Counted from the stretch's first letter, positions 16,126 to 25,544 are shown. The stretch: DNA of 64,000 bases from Nitrospirota bacterium (GCA_016219645.1 JACRLR010000026.1:1-64000), one strand, 5' to 3'. The notes: generated by a model not told the origin, from the letters alone. Made by a program: numbers and translations.

Positions 16126-17221
16126 GGGTCTTCCTCTCCTTTTTATCCAGAGGGATGTCCACAACGATGGTCGTGCCATGCCCTTTTTGGGACTCTATCT
16201 TGCCCTCACCGCCCACGAGCCGAGCCCGCTCCAGGATTCCACGAATGCCGAAGTGATCCCATTTGTCGGGATCGCGCAGCACGGTGTCCATGTCGAATCC
16301 CACGCCGTTGTCCACGATGGTGACGCGGAGGAGCTTGGGGTCGATGTCCAGCCTCACGGTGACCCGAGTCGCTTTCGCATGTTTCTCCACGTTACTGAGG
16401 GCTTCCTGCACAATGCGAAACAGGAAGATCTTCGTACGCGGGAACAAGAGCTGTTCATCGCCGGATACATGGAACTGGGTCTTGATGTGATACTGAGTCT
16501 CATACGAGGTGAGATAGTTGGTCAGGGCAGGGAGCAACTCCATCTTCTCGTAGTGGAGCGGGCGGAGATTGAAGATGGCTTGCCGCGCTTCATGAATGGC
16601 CAGCTTCAGTTGTGCTTTGCTTTCGCGCAAGGCGGCCAGGCTGGCTTTCGGATCTTTTCGAATCAGTTGTAGACTCAGGTCCAGCTTGAAGTTTACCCCG
16701 GCCAGATTCTGCACGAGGCCATCGTGCATTTCGCAGGCAATACGCGTCCGTTCATCCGTCACCGCCACACCTGTCTCCTTGACATAAAGTCGATAGAGCG
16801 ACTGGTATTTATTCAAGGATTTCTCGATCTCTGCCGTGGCTCGGATGCGGGCTTCGATGAGTTCCCACATGAATTTAGCACTTGCCCCGCCGATGATGGT
16901 GACGCCCATCTGGTGGAAATCTTGGAGCGACTCCCAGACCTTCGCGTTCCCTGACACGTCGATGAGGAGGTCTACATGTTCAAGGTCTAGGAGCTGCCTG
17001 TAATCGCGGGTGACAGGAATATTGAGCCGCCTCGCCAGTGCAATGCCAGGAGCGTTGGCCTTGATTTCCGCCACGCCCACAATCTGGACTAGCGGATCTG
17101 CCGCAAAGACCTCCATCAGCGCCGTGCCGCCACGGCCCGCCCCGATGATCGCGACATGCGTGGCGCCCGATGTTCCGGTTTTGCGCAATCGTCTGGGAGA
17201 TAGGGCTTGGGTTGTCGGCAT
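16112..17221 (-). CDS. Soluble sensor histidine kinase with N-terminal Rossmann domain
   Basis: A 369-residue cytoplasmic kinase without membrane segments. Residues about 20-130 form a dinucleotide-binding Rossmann fold (VAIIGAGRGGTAL, VGVAEIKANAPG), the kind found in Gfo/Idh-type oxidoreductases and rare as a kinase sensor. Then come a linker helix, a HisKA_3 dimerisation domain (CEMHDGLVQNLAGV with the phospho-acceptor His) and an HATPase domain (NVEKHAKATRV, VDNGVGFD, GIRGILERARLVGG). It may sense NAD(H), NADP(H) or a metabolite and pass the signal to the adjacent NarL-type regulator. Confidence 0.88.
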   Translation of the reverse strand: MPTTQALSPRRLRKTGTSGATHVAIIGAGRGGTALMEVFAADPLVQIVGVAEIKANAPGIALARRLNIPVTRDYRQLLDLEHVDLLIDVSGNAKVWESLQDFHQMGVTIIGGASAKFMWELIEARIRATAEIEKSLNKYQSLYRLYVKETGVAVTDERTRIACEMHDGLVQNLAGVNFKLDLSLQLIRKDPKASLAALRESKAQLKLAIHEARQAIFNLRPLHYEKMELLPALTNYLTSYETQYHIKTQFHVSGDEQLLFPRTKIFLFRIVQEALSNVEKHAKATRVTVRLDIDPKLLRVTIVDNGVGFDMDTVLRDPDKWDHFGIRGILERARLVGGEGKIESQKGHGTTIVVDIPLDKKERKTHGED

Positions 17222-17321
17222 CTTGACGCCTTCTCGTTCAGAAATTGTACCCTGTTGTGGACCGACGATGCGCGGAAGGGCATGAAGAGCAGGATGAGGG
17301 GGGAGGAGGGACCTACCGCCC

Positions 17322-17786
17322 TCACCGCTCGCGTCGTTGCTGGGCCAACGTTCTCAGCTCATCCATGAACTGGTCGATGTCTTTGAACTCACGATAGACC
17401 GACGCAAAGCGAACATAGGCGACCTGATCCAATTGATGAAGCTCCTTCATCAACTCTTCACCCACGATCCGACTCTCGATTTCGGTTTCCCCCATTTCCT
17501 GAATACGTTTCTCAATGCGATCCGTCACGGCTTCGATGGTGGCAGTACTGATCGGCCGTTTTTCGCAGGCCTTCTTGAGGCCGGCGAGAATTTTTGTACG
17601 GTCGAACGACTCCCGGCGGCCGTCCTTTTTGACCACCATGGGAAGAATCTCATCGACGCGTTCGTAGGTGGTATAGCGGCGCTTGCAGCCGAGACACTCC
17701 CGGCGGCGGCGAATCACCTCGCCTTCCTTCGCCATGCGCGAGTCGACGACCTTATCTTCGAGTTCATCGCAGAACGGACATTTCAC
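17322..17786 (-). CDS. nrdR: Transcriptional repressor NrdR
   Basis: A 154-residue ribonucleotide-reductase regulator: N-terminal zinc ribbon ([34 protein letters not shown]) followed by the ATP-cone ([20 protein letters not shown]). NrdR senses ATP/dATP and represses nrd genes; none are in the window. It follows glyA by 31 bases on the same strand, a common arrangement. Confidence 0.95.
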   Translation of the reverse strand: MKCPFCDELEDKVVDSRMAKEGEVIRRRRECLGCKRRYTTYERVDEILPMVVKKDGRRESFDRTKILAGLKKACEKRPISTATIEAVTDRIEKRIQEMGETEIESRIVGEELMKELHQLDQVAYVRFASVYREFKDIDQFMDELRTLAQQRRER

Positions 17787-17817
17787 AGGCGGTTATCCTG
17801 CCCCGTCTGATGTGGAT

Positions 17818-19080
17818 TTAGTAGGTATGAAAAAACGGGAAACGGCTGCAAAGCGCTTTGGCCTGAGTGCGGATTTCTTCGAGCATCGCAGGGTCTTGCC
17901 GATGCTGCAGCACCCGGTCAATCAAGCCCACAATCTCTTTCATCTCGGCTTCCCTCATCCCGCGGGTAGAGACAAGCGGAGTTCCCAGCCGAATGCCACT
18001 GGCGACGGCCGGCGGCTTTTCGTCGTAGGGTACAGCATTCTTGTTCACGATAATGCCGGCAGCGTCCAGTGCTGCATCCGCCTCTTTACCTGTAATACCT
18101 TTATTGGTCAGGTTCATTAACATGAGATGAGTATCCGTGCCGCCTGACACAATCTTGTACCCATGGTCGAGGAGTCCTTGGGCCAGCACTTTCGCGTTGG
18201 CGATCACCTGTTGCTGATACCGCTTGAAACCGGGCGAGAGGGCTTCTTTGAAGGCGACGGCCTTCGCTGCGATCACATGCATAAAAGGCCCACCCTGTAT
18301 ACCTGGGAAAATAAACTTGTCGACCGCTTTGGCATGCTCAGCCTTGCACATCACGACACCGCCTCGTGGCCCGCGGAGGGTCTTATGAGTGGTCGTGGTG
18401 ACAAAATCTGCATAGGGGACAGGATTCGGATGGAGCCCGGCAGCGATCAACCCGGCAATGTGGGCGATATCAACCAGCAGATAGGCGCCGACCGACTTCG
18501 CGATCTGTTGGAATCGCGGAAAATCGAAGGTGCGCGCATAGGCGCTAGCGCCTACGACGAGCATACGTGGACGGCATTCCTCCGCAAGCTTCTGCACCAC
18601 GTCATAGTTGACGGTTTCAGTCTCACGGTCCACGCCATAGGAAAACACACGGAACAGGATCCCTGAAAAATTGACCTTGCTGCCGTGCGTGAGGTGGCCG
18701 CCTTGGGCGAGGTCCATTCCCAGGATAGTGTCTCCTGGTTTCAATACAGAGAGATAGGCTGCCATATTGGCCTGGGATCCTGCGTGCGGCTGTACGTTTA
18801 CATGTTCCGCACCGAAGATCTGCTTGCAGCGCTCAATGGCGAGATTCTCTACCGTATCCACATGCTGACACCCGCCGTAGTAGCGTTTCCCCGGATACCC
18901 TTCGGCATACTTGTTGGTCATGAGGGATCCCTGGGCGGCCAGGACGGCGGGGCTGGCGAAGTTCTCCGAAGCGATCAAAATGAGTTTGTCGCGTTGCCGC
19001 TCTTCTTCGGCAGCCATCGCGGCATACACAGCCGGGTCTGCCGTTTTGAGCGCATCCAGCGAACCAATCACATCTTTCAT
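17818..19080 (-). CDS. glyA: Serine hydroxymethyltransferase
   Basis: A 420-residue PLP enzyme that converts serine and tetrahydrofolate to glycine and methylene-THF. Motifs include [27 protein letters not shown], and [14 protein letters not shown] with the PLP-binding Lys. Length is normal. It lies 17 bases after rplI and before nrdR, forming an rplI-glyA-nrdR group. Confidence 0.97.
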   Translation of the reverse strand: MKDVIGSLDALKTADPAVYAAMAAEEERQRDKLILIASENFASPAVLAAQGSLMTNKYAEGYPGKRYYGGCQHVDTVENLAIERCKQIFGAEHVNVQPHAGSQANMAAYLSVLKPGDTILGMDLAQGGHLTHGSKVNFSGILFRVFSYGVDRETETVNYDVVQKLAEECRPRMLVVGASAYARTFDFPRFQQIAKSVGAYLLVDIAHIAGLIAAGLHPNPVPYADFVTTTTHKTLRGPRGGVVMCKAEHAKAVDKFIFPGIQGGPFMHVIAAKAVAFKEALSPGFKRYQQQVIANAKVLAQGLLDHGYKIVSGGTDTHLMLMNLTNKGITGKEADAALDAAGIIVNKNAVPYDEKPPAVASGIRLGTPLVSTRGMREAEMKEIVGLIDRVLQHRQDPAMLEEIRTQAKALCSRFPFFHTY

Positions 19081-19097
19081 GAGAGATGATTCTCCTG

Positions 19098-19571
19098 TTA
19101 GGCCTCTGCAGGGGCCTCTTCAGCTTCCTGTTTCTTGACAACATGGATCACCACAGCTGCTGTCACATCCCGAGGAAGCTTGATCGGCACGGTGAAGGTG
19201 CCGAGTTCCTTGATTGGATGGTCCAGTTGGATCTTGCGCCGATCCACCGTAAATCCCTGTTCCAGCATTTTCTCCGCAATGTCTTTGACTGTGACCGACC
19301 CGAACATCTTGTCGTCCTTACCGACCTGCGCCTGTATCGTCAGAGACAAGGCTGAGATACTCTTGGCATGGGTTTCGATCTCCAGCTTTTCCTTCTTTGC
19401 CCGTTCGCCTGCTACCCGCTTGATATGCTCAAAGGCTTTGATACTGCGACTATCAGCCAGCACTGCTTTCTTGCGGGGGATAAGGAAGTTCCGAGCATAC
19501 CCGTCTCTCACGTCAAGCAAATCACCGAGATGTCCGACCCCGTCCATCGTTTCTTGTAGAATAACCTTCAT
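19098..19571 (-). CDS. rplI: 50S ribosomal protein L9
   Basis: A 157-residue ribosomal protein. The signature [16 protein letters not shown] lies near residue 25 within [18 protein letters not shown]..., followed by the long connecting helix and a C-terminal domain ending in an Ala/Glu-rich tail. Usual companions rpsF, ssb and rpsR are absent upstream; it begins its own unit with glyA. Confidence 0.96.
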   Translation of the reverse strand: MKVILQETMDGVGHLGDLLDVRDGYARNFLIPRKKAVLADSRSIKAFEHIKRVAGERAKKEKLEIETHAKSISALSLTIQAQVGKDDKMFGSVTVKDIAEKMLEQGFTVDRRKIQLDHPIKELGTFTVPIKLPRDVTAAVVIHVVKKQEAEEAPAEA

Positions 19572-19777
19572 GCCTCTAACTCCTTCTGTTGGAAAGGGAA
19601 AGAGGATACTGAGGGGCTAGTAAAAAGTCAATTCACGATGTGCATGTGATAGTACATGGCCTTGGTTGCCAAGCCATCGCGAATTCTGAGAACACACAAT
19701 TATGGCAGGCTGGACAGGTATAAGAAGCCGACCGTATGATGGCGAACGGATAATACGAAGGACTTTCCAGGGATTTC

Positions 19778-21229
19778 ATGACCGCACGAGACCTGATTGA
19801 GACGTGGGCGCTTCGGATTGAGGCCGAACAGAAATCGGCCAGTAGCACGACGCCCGACCAGCCGATTACTCAGGTGGCATGCCGACTTGTCGACACCATC
19901 GGCACGCTTCATCTATATGAGCTGACGCTTCCGCATGGGACATCTATTGAACATGACACTCCCTGCTCGATTATCCCTCACGATGACTTGGAGCCGACCG
20001 AGGGCATCGTGCTTGGCGGACAAGGGCATGTGATCCTTATGCAGACATTCGATGCCATTGGACAGTCCTGTACCGAGGCGACCGTGATTCCCGATCGGGC
20101 GGGGCGCCTGGTGACCTCGGCCAAGCGGCTGCGCGACATAATCGCACAGCCGGACTCCTATCGCCTCGGCCCGGCAGACCGCCTCGCTCCATTCCTCGGA
20201 GCGACAAGGGGAACGGAGGAAATTTCTGTGACGAGCGCAGGATCGTCGGCTCTCACGACAGTCTGGGATGACGATCTCTCCCAGCGCAGACAACGATTAG
20301 CCTCCCTGGCGATTGAGTTCATTCTCACCAATAAACGCACGCTGGTCGTTTGTCCCAATCACCAGACAGCAGACTCATTTGTCGGGGCAGCCGCCCGAGC
20401 CATAATAGCCGCAGGCCTCAAACATCAGACCTGGGTAAGTCGCTACGAAATTGCATTAGCCCAGCAGGTCGAAGGCATCGGGATTCATGAGCTGGGGTTC
20501 GAAGCCCAGATGGATCAGTTCTATACCAAGTCGCGTGCGGATAAGGCTGCACTTAGGCGTAAGTACGAACGGTTTCGAGAGTTGACACCGGTGCTGGCGT
20601 ATAAGGGGCAGAAGCAAAAGGACCTCGATGAGGTGCGTCTCTTGGAATGGCGATTGCTGACACAGATCAGCGACTTACAAGCCAAGATCAGCGAGGTCCA
20701 AACCACACTGGCTGAGTACGAGAATCTGCCACTCTTCCAACGACTCAGCCTGCAGGCTGTCGGGAAAAATGTCGATTCTCTGCAGCAATACCTCCAGCTG
20801 TACGAAAGTCAGTGCGCCGAACTGCGGAAGGAAGTCGATGTCGCCAAGGTGCGTATCGCTGAACTTGTACCGGAGGCTGCTGTGCCGAAAGATATGCGGC
20901 CGGAGTTTAGCGATCTGAAGGAAGAGATCACCCGGCTTGGCGGAACGAAAAAGATCCGGGAATTGCTTGCTGCGGAAGAAGACACAAACCGCCAAGCGTT
21001 TCTTCAGAATAGACGGGTCCTGGTGACCACAGCATCGCGGGTGCTCAATGATCCTCTGTTCAGTCGAGTCCGGTTCGATGTCTTGATCGCCGACGAGGCA
21101 CCGTGGATCGCAGCGGCTCCCCTACTCGGCGCCGCCGGACTTGTCCGCGAGCGGATTGTCATCAGCGGGGACCGGCGCGACATCGAGGCAGCAGGGCTCT
21201 GGAGACCACGCGAATCGCAGATCCGGTGA
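19778..21229 (+). CDS. SF1 helicase-like protein lacking the Walker A lysine
   Basis: A 483-residue protein with the layout of DNA2/NAM7/UPF1-type helicase N-lobes. An N-terminal beta-rich region is followed by TLVVCPNHQTADSFVGAAA (equivalent of motif Ia), a coiled-coil insertion (residues about 245-400), VLVTTASRVLNDPLF and FDVLIADEAPWIAAAPLLG (Walker B-like DEA) and IVISGDRRD (motif III-like). Where GxxGxGKT is expected the sequence is SAGSSALTTVW. The C-terminal helicase lobe is absent. It is probably not an active helicase. The function is unknown. Confidence 0.55.
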   Translation: MTARDLIETWALRIEAEQKSASSTTPDQPITQVACRLVDTIGTLHLYELTLPHGTSIEHDTPCSIIPHDDLEPTEGIVLGGQGHVILMQTFDAIGQSCTEATVIPDRAGRLVTSAKRLRDIIAQPDSYRLGPADRLAPFLGATRGTEEISVTSAGSSALTTVWDDDLSQRRQRLASLAIEFILTNKRTLVVCPNHQTADSFVGAAARAIIAAGLKHQTWVSRYEIALAQQVEGIGIHELGFEAQMDQFYTKSRADKAALRRKYERFRELTPVLAYKGQKQKDLDEVRLLEWRLLTQISDLQAKISEVQTTLAEYENLPLFQRLSLQAVGKNVDSLQQYLQLYESQCAELRKEVDVAKVRIAELVPEAAVPKDMRPEFSDLKEEITRLGGTKKIRELLAAEEDTNRQAFLQNRRVLVTTASRVLNDPLFSRVRFDVLIADEAPWIAAAPLLGAAGLVRERIVISGDRRDIEAAGLWRPRESQIR

Positions 21230-21244
21230 TCGAAATGCGCTTGC

Positions 21245-21274
21245 TTGACGAGGGCCTCAAGAATTCAGGATAAT
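21245..21274 (+). promoter_or_regulatory. Promoter of tRNA-Leu
   Basis: TTGACG (21245-21250), an 18-base spacer and GATAAT (21269-21274), placing the transcript start shortly before the tRNA at 21293. Confidence 0.5.
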
Positions 21275-21292
21275 CAGCTTCCACCTCGATGT

Positions 21293-21379
21293 GCCGAAGT
21301 GGCGAAACTGGCAGACGCACTAGATTCAGGGTCTAGCGCCCGCAAGGGTGTGCGGGTTCAAATCCCGCCTTCGGCACCA
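21293..21379 (+). tRNA. tRNA-Leu (anticodon CAG)
   Basis: An 87-base class II tRNA. Acceptor arms GCCGAAG and CTTCGGC pair perfectly, with an encoded CCA end. The anticodon stem CTAGA/TCTAG holds loop TTCAGGG, giving anticodon CAG. A long variable arm (CGCCCGCAAGGGTGT) and the T loop GGTTCAAATCC confirm leucine identity. Confidence 0.97.
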
Positions 21380-21504
21380 AACTCACTCCCATCCCAGATT
21401 TCTAGCCATAAACAACTGCTCGGCCAGGATGGCGTTCGTCACCCATTCGCTTTCTGCGCCATTTCTTGGATGAACGGCACGTATCACACAGCTGCACGAG
21501 TTTT

Positions 21505-22431
21505 TTATGGACGAGCGGCAAGCATACGGGCTGAAAGAAGAATCGTCAGGCGGCTGTGGAGTGCGGTGAGATCATCGAGCAGTTCGATCTTCGTATCACG
21601 AAGGCGATCTCCGAAGGCGAGGGCGCCCTGGCCACCCACGCCAACAGACCAGCGGGTGGCAAGCTTCTCAAGCTCCTTGATTTGTTGGAGCGTGGCGGCC
21701 TCCGACTTTATCTCAGTGAGAGAGAGAAGCACGAGGTCGGGCTTGATCTTCTCGCAGAAGGTCGCGAGGTCTGAGCTGGGAAGGTCGGAGCCGAGGTAGT
21801 AGACGTGGCAGCCTTTGGTCGCTGCAATATATGCCACAGCCTGGGCGCCGATCTCATGTGTTTCGCCCTCCGGGCAAGCGATCAGGACTCGTGGACCGAA
21901 TTCATTCACCGGAAGTTGATTCATGACCGAAAACAACTTCTGTTGGATGATCTTCGTCACATAGTGTTCGACCCCAACAGTCAACTGGCCTTGATGCCAG
22001 AGGTCACCGACTCGACGCTGCAATGGAAGCAAGATCCGCTGGACAGCTTCCTCAAATGGAACAACTGCCACTGCGCCATTAAGCCTCCGTTCGAACCCTG
22101 CCTTATCGAGCGGCTCAAGCGATCTAACCAACTCATCCAACAGACGCTCATGGGGATGCTGCCCTTCCGCAGACACTGGCGTTGCCACGCGCATGCGGGC
22201 GATCAGTGAATCGCTTCCCTCCTCTGCGAGCGCGCCGATCGTGGCTCCTTGCTCCATCTGTGCTTTCACAAACCGTAGGAGCGCAACCTCTTCATCGCTA
22301 TATTCTCTATAGCGGTTAGAACTCCGTGAAGGTTTGACAAGTCCATATCGCCTCTCCCAGACCCGAATCACGTCCCTCGAAAGCCCAGTCAGTTTCGCAA
22401 CTCTATGAATTCTATGAGTATTCATACTCAT
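21505..22431 (-). CDS. carH: CarH/LitR-type MerR-family B12-dependent photoreceptor regulator
   Basis: A 308-residue regulator with a MerR helix-turn-helix (IHRVAKLTGLSRDVIRVWER, then RRYGLVKPSRSSNRYREY), a four-helix bundle with LWHQGQLTVGVEHYVT, and a cobalamin-binding Rossmann domain with ETHEIG. The W-x9-EH pattern and the lower-ligand His are the hallmarks of CarH, which binds adenosylcobalamin, represses DNA as a tetramer in the dark and falls off on illumination. Start at 22431 or 22425. It is transcribed away from the gene island it probably controls. Light dependence is inferred from family motifs. Confidence 0.88.
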   Translation of the reverse strand: MSMNTHRIHRVAKLTGLSRDVIRVWERRYGLVKPSRSSNRYREYSDEEVALLRFVKAQMEQGATIGALAEEGSDSLIARMRVATPVSAEGQHPHERLLDELVRSLEPLDKAGFERRLNGAVAVVPFEEAVQRILLPLQRRVGDLWHQGQLTVGVEHYVTKIIQQKLFSVMNQLPVNEFGPRVLIACPEGETHEIGAQAVAYIAATKGCHVYYLGSDLPSSDLATFCEKIKPDLVLLSLTEIKSEAATLQQIKELEKLATRWSVGVGGQGALAFGDRLRDTKIELLDDLTALHSRLTILLSARMLAARP

Positions 22432-22533
22432 AACATCATTCTATTATGACGTCCAATGTTTGTCAAATATTTTACTGAAAAACACTTGACACATTGGACA
22501 TAATGCTTTATACATTAGACATACATTGGACAC
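22414..22533. promoter_or_regulatory. Divergent promoters with repeated ACATTGGAC operator boxes
   Basis: Plus-strand promoter: TTGACA (22486-22491), 17-base spacer, TATACA (22509-22514). Minus-strand promoter for carH: TTGACA (22461-22466), 17-base spacer, TAGAAT (22438-22443). ACATTGGACAT at 22491-22501, ACATTAGACAT at 22512-22522 and ACATTGGACAC at 22523-22533 are direct repeats 21 and 11 bases apart; an inverted copy lies at 22451-22459 in the carH promoter spacer. ATGAGTAT-TC-ATACTCAT (22414-22431) is a palindrome over the carH start. Confidence 0.7.
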
Positions 22534-22550
22534 TGTATAAGGAGGCGATC

Positions 22551-22847
22551 ATGGCAAGAGCGTTTCTGGAGAGGACAACTGAGAAATATCCGGCGCATTC
22601 AACCGCCTCTTCTGCCGTTCAGTATCAATCGACCTGCATCAGATGCGGTGGACTCATGGTGACCGATTTCTCTATGGATGTACTGTTTTGTCTCGACGAG
22701 ACGGAGTTTGCCGCGATTCGCTGTGTCCAATGTGGTGAGATTGTCGACCCCGTCATTCTGCGCAACCGAGGAGTTCAGCAAGGGCCGAAGACAACTCAGC
22801 TTGCAGGAAGGATGTTGCCAACCAATTGCGTGACAAAAGGTCGATAG
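22551..22847 (+). CDS. Small zinc-ribbon protein (first gene of the CarH-facing island)
   Basis: A 98-residue protein with CIRCGGLMVTDF and RCVQCGEIVDPVILRNR, two CxxC knuckles forming a zinc ribbon. Very similar motifs occur in the proteins at 27894-28286, 55149-55319 and, more distantly, 45837-45986. Start ATG at 22551 follows TATAAGGAGGCGATC; the longer frame from 22494 would begin inside the promoter. The role is unknown; a regulatory or adaptor function is possible. Confidence 0.75.
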   Translation: MARAFLERTTEKYPAHSTASSAVQYQSTCIRCGGLMVTDFSMDVLFCLDETEFAAIRCVQCGEIVDPVILRNRGVQQGPKTTQLAGRMLPTNCVTKGR

Positions 22848-22905
22848 ACCTGTGTTCAACCAACGAGGGTAGTCCTGGTGTTCCTAAACCAACGGGGGGT
22901 GTCCC

Positions 22906-23871
22906 ATGAGGAGTTACAGAGTGCTTCAGGTCGGATTGGGGGTGGCATTGGTGGCAGGAGCCATCTCCGTCGTCACAGCGGCGGACATGCCAAGCAGCGA
23001 TAAGGACATGGTACTGATACCAAAGGGCGAGTTCACCATGGGGAGCAACGAACATTCAGATGAAGCCAAGCACCAGGTCGTGCTCGATGCCTATATGATC
23101 GACAAGTTTGAAGCGTCAAACAAGCGGTACAAGGAATTTATGAAAGCCACCGGTCATCCGGCGCCGGCCTATTGGGATGATCCTCGGCTCAGCAAAGCTG
23201 ATCAGCCGGTGGTCGGCGTGAGTTGGACTGACGCAAGCGCGTTCTGCAAGTGGGAAGGCAAGCGGCTCCCAACGGAGGCGGAGTGGGAGCGAGCAGCCAA
23301 GGGTCCGCAAGGCGACAACCATTATCCCTGGGGCCATACACTCGACCCGAAGAAGGCCAACTATGGGCAGAACATTGGCCGGACGACCCCTGTCGATTCC
23401 TATCCCGAAGGAGTGAGCGGGTTTGGAGTTTACAACATGGCAGGGAACGTCTTCGAATGGGTCGAAGATTGGTATGACTTGAAATACTATAAGGAGAGCC
23501 TTGCCTTGAATCCACCCGGCGCCGAGAAGGGTTACAACTTTGCCAATCAAGGCCCGGTGAGGGTGCTGCGCGGCGGTTCCTGGCTTGCACCGGCAACCTC
23601 TCTTCATACCAGCCATCGGTTCTGGAATCAGCCCGAGAATAACTCCTATGGGGTCGGCCTGGGATTCCGGTGTGCCAAGTCAGTCCAGCAGGTTTCGGAT
23701 GACGCCATGCAAGCAGGACGCGACGCGTTCATTCAGGCATTAATCGCCATGGGTGTAGAGAAGCACGTCGATGCGATGGCCTCCATCGAGAAGGCGTTGG
23801 CTGCGGAGCCTGGCAACAAGGAATACCTGGCGACACGCGATCTGATCAACAAGAGCATGAAGAAGAAATAG
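22906..23871 (+). CDS. Secreted SUMF1/FGE-domain protein 1
   Basis: A 321-residue protein with a signal peptide (VLQVGLGVALVAGAISVVTA) and a SUMF1 domain: MVLIPKGEFTMGSNE, GKRLPTEAEWERAAKG, YNMAGNVFEWVEDWY, VRVLRGGSW and GLGFRCAK. True formylglycine-generating enzymes have two reactive Cys after RGGS; here there is none, so sulfatase activation is unlikely. A C-terminal helical stretch of about 70 residues looks like a TPR-type tail. It acts outside the cytoplasm. ATG 22906 follows GGGGGGTGTCCC. One of three such proteins in the island. Confidence 0.88.
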   Translation: MRSYRVLQVGLGVALVAGAISVVTAADMPSSDKDMVLIPKGEFTMGSNEHSDEAKHQVVLDAYMIDKFEASNKRYKEFMKATGHPAPAYWDDPRLSKADQPVVGVSWTDASAFCKWEGKRLPTEAEWERAAKGPQGDNHYPWGHTLDPKKANYGQNIGRTTPVDSYPEGVSGFGVYNMAGNVFEWVEDWYDLKYYKESLALNPPGAEKGYNFANQGPVRVLRGGSWLAPATSLHTSHRFWNQPENNSYGVGLGFRCAKSVQQVSDDAMQAGRDAFIQALIAMGVEKHVDAMASIEKALAAEPGNKEYLATRDLINKSMKKK

Positions 23872-23883
23872 GTCAAGCGCACG

Positions 23884-23905
23884 CGGGGGGGCATCGCGCC
23901 CCCCT
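23884..23905 (+). terminator. G/C-run hairpin between two island genes
   Basis: A run of seven G and a run of six C flank a short loop. No T tail follows, so it is more likely an mRNA-stabilising or attenuating hairpin than a full terminator. Confidence 0.35.
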
Positions 23906-23937
23906 CCGAGGGCCGACGTCGTGACGGGAGGACTGAG

Positions 23938-25473
23938 GTGAGTAAGTCTGAACCCATGGTGGCAAGCAATTCGACGTCGAACCCCGCTGCGATTCCTGAG
24001 AAGTCCCTCATTCTTCTCACAGGGGCCAGCGGGTACGTCGGCGGGCGACTCCTGCCGTCGTTGGAGAATGCGGGGTACCGCCTGCGCTGCCTGGCCAGGC
24101 ATCCAGAAATTCTCAAGCCGAAGGTCAGCCCCTCAACGGAGGTGGTCGCGGGTGACGTCCTGAATCGCCCGAGTCTCGACGCCGCAATGCGCGGGGTCGA
24201 TGTGGCCTACTACATGGTTCACTCCATGAGTTCGACCGGCTCTTTTGAAGAGACAGACCGGCAGGCGGCACGGAACTTTAGCGAAGCGGCGAAGGCAGCG
24301 GGTGTCAAGGGCCTCATCTATCTGGGGGGCTTGGGGAGCGATGACGAGGAACTCTCAGCCCATCTGCGCAGTCGGCACGAGGTCGGAGATATCTTGCATC
24401 AGTCGGGTCTGCCCGTTTGTGAATTTCGCGCGGCGGCCGTAATTGGGTCCGGCAGCGCCTCGTTCGAGCTGATTCGCGCGCTGGTGGAGCGCCTGCCGAT
24501 CATGCTCACCCCAAAATGGTGCAAGGGGAAAACGCAGCCCATCGCGATTGACGATCTGCTGGACTACCTGATCGAAGCGCTGCGAATACCCCTCTCCCAC
24601 TACCGCATCTACGAAGTCGGCGGGGCGGACCAAGTTTCCTACGCCGAGATGATGCTCGCATATGGGCGGCAACGCGGGCTAAAGCCTCTGATCATCCCCG
24701 TGCCGGTTCTCACCCCTTGGCTGTCTGCTCTGTGGCTGGGGTTGATCACGCCGGTATACGCACGTATTGGGCGGGCGATTATTGAGAGCATCGTCCATGT
24801 CACGGTGGTACGGGACAATGCCGCACTCACAACCTTTTCTGTACGTCCGATGGGAATCGATGAAGCCATTCACCGAGCCTTAGCCCATGAAGAGAGGCAT
24901 TTCGCCGCCACGCGCTGGTCCGATGCACTCTCCTCATCGGGCAAGGTGCCGTCGTGGGGGGGGGTACGGTTCGGCACGCGTCTCGTCGATTCGCGGACGT
25001 TGACCGTCGACGCGCCTCCTGAAGTCGTCTTCAAATGCATTGAGAGAATCGGCGGGGACAATGGCTGGTACGCATGGAACTGGCTATGGCGGGTGCGCGG
25101 ATTCATCGACCTGCTCGAAGGGGGGGTGGGCTTGAGACGAGGGCGGCCGTTTGCCACCACCCTGCGCGTCGGGGATACGGTCGACTCATTTCGTGTTGAG
25201 GCAATTGAGTCGAACCGCCGTCTGCGGCTCAAATCCGAGATGCATTTGTACGGGCGGGCGTGGCTGGAATTCGAGGTGACTGGTACAGGTTCTTCAACAA
25301 CGATCCGGCAGACCGCAATCTTTGATCCAGTGGGGCTGATCGGGCAGACCTATTGGTATACGCTCTACGTCCCGCACCAGTTCGTGTTTAGTGGGATGCT
25401 GCGGGGAATCGCAACTGCCACGTTGCAGGAAATGAGTAGACCTCAAACGGTTGGAGCTCCGCTCTCTTCTTGA
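23938..25473 (+). CDS. SDR-family NAD(P)-binding protein with C-terminal DUF2867 domain
   Basis: A 511-residue fusion. Residues about 22-310 are an atypical short-chain dehydrogenase/epimerase (LILLTGASGYVGGRLLPSLE, YYMVHSMSSTG, GVKGLIYLGGL). The rest is a DUF2867/START-like lipid-binding-type domain (RTLTVDAPPEVVFKCIERIG, GWYAWNWLWRVRGF, GRAWLEFEV). Such fusions are often annotated as NAD(P)H-binding or YbjT-like; substrate unknown. Start GTG at 23938 is preceded by GGGAGGACTGAG. In light-induced LitR operons of other bacteria SDR proteins recur, which fits this position. Confidence 0.8.
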   Translation: MSKSEPMVASNSTSNPAAIPEKSLILLTGASGYVGGRLLPSLENAGYRLRCLARHPEILKPKVSPSTEVVAGDVLNRPSLDAAMRGVDVAYYMVHSMSSTGSFEETDRQAARNFSEAAKAAGVKGLIYLGGLGSDDEELSAHLRSRHEVGDILHQSGLPVCEFRAAAVIGSGSASFELIRALVERLPIMLTPKWCKGKTQPIAIDDLLDYLIEALRIPLSHYRIYEVGGADQVSYAEMMLAYGRQRGLKPLIIPVPVLTPWLSALWLGLITPVYARIGRAIIESIVHVTVVRDNAALTTFSVRPMGIDEAIHRALAHEERHFAATRWSDALSSSGKVPSWGGVRFGTRLVDSRTLTVDAPPEVVFKCIERIGGDNGWYAWNWLWRVRGFIDLLEGGVGLRRGRPFATTLRVGDTVDSFRVEAIESNRRLRLKSEMHLYGRAWLEFEVTGTGSSTTIRQTAIFDPVGLIGQTYWYTLYVPHQFVFSGMLRGIATATLQEMSRPQTVGAPLSS

Positions 25474-25544
25474 TAAGTCGATGAAGCGCCATGCGGAAAT
25501 GTTGGAACGGTTGTTGTCGATGGGTCAATTGTGACGTAGGAGCA

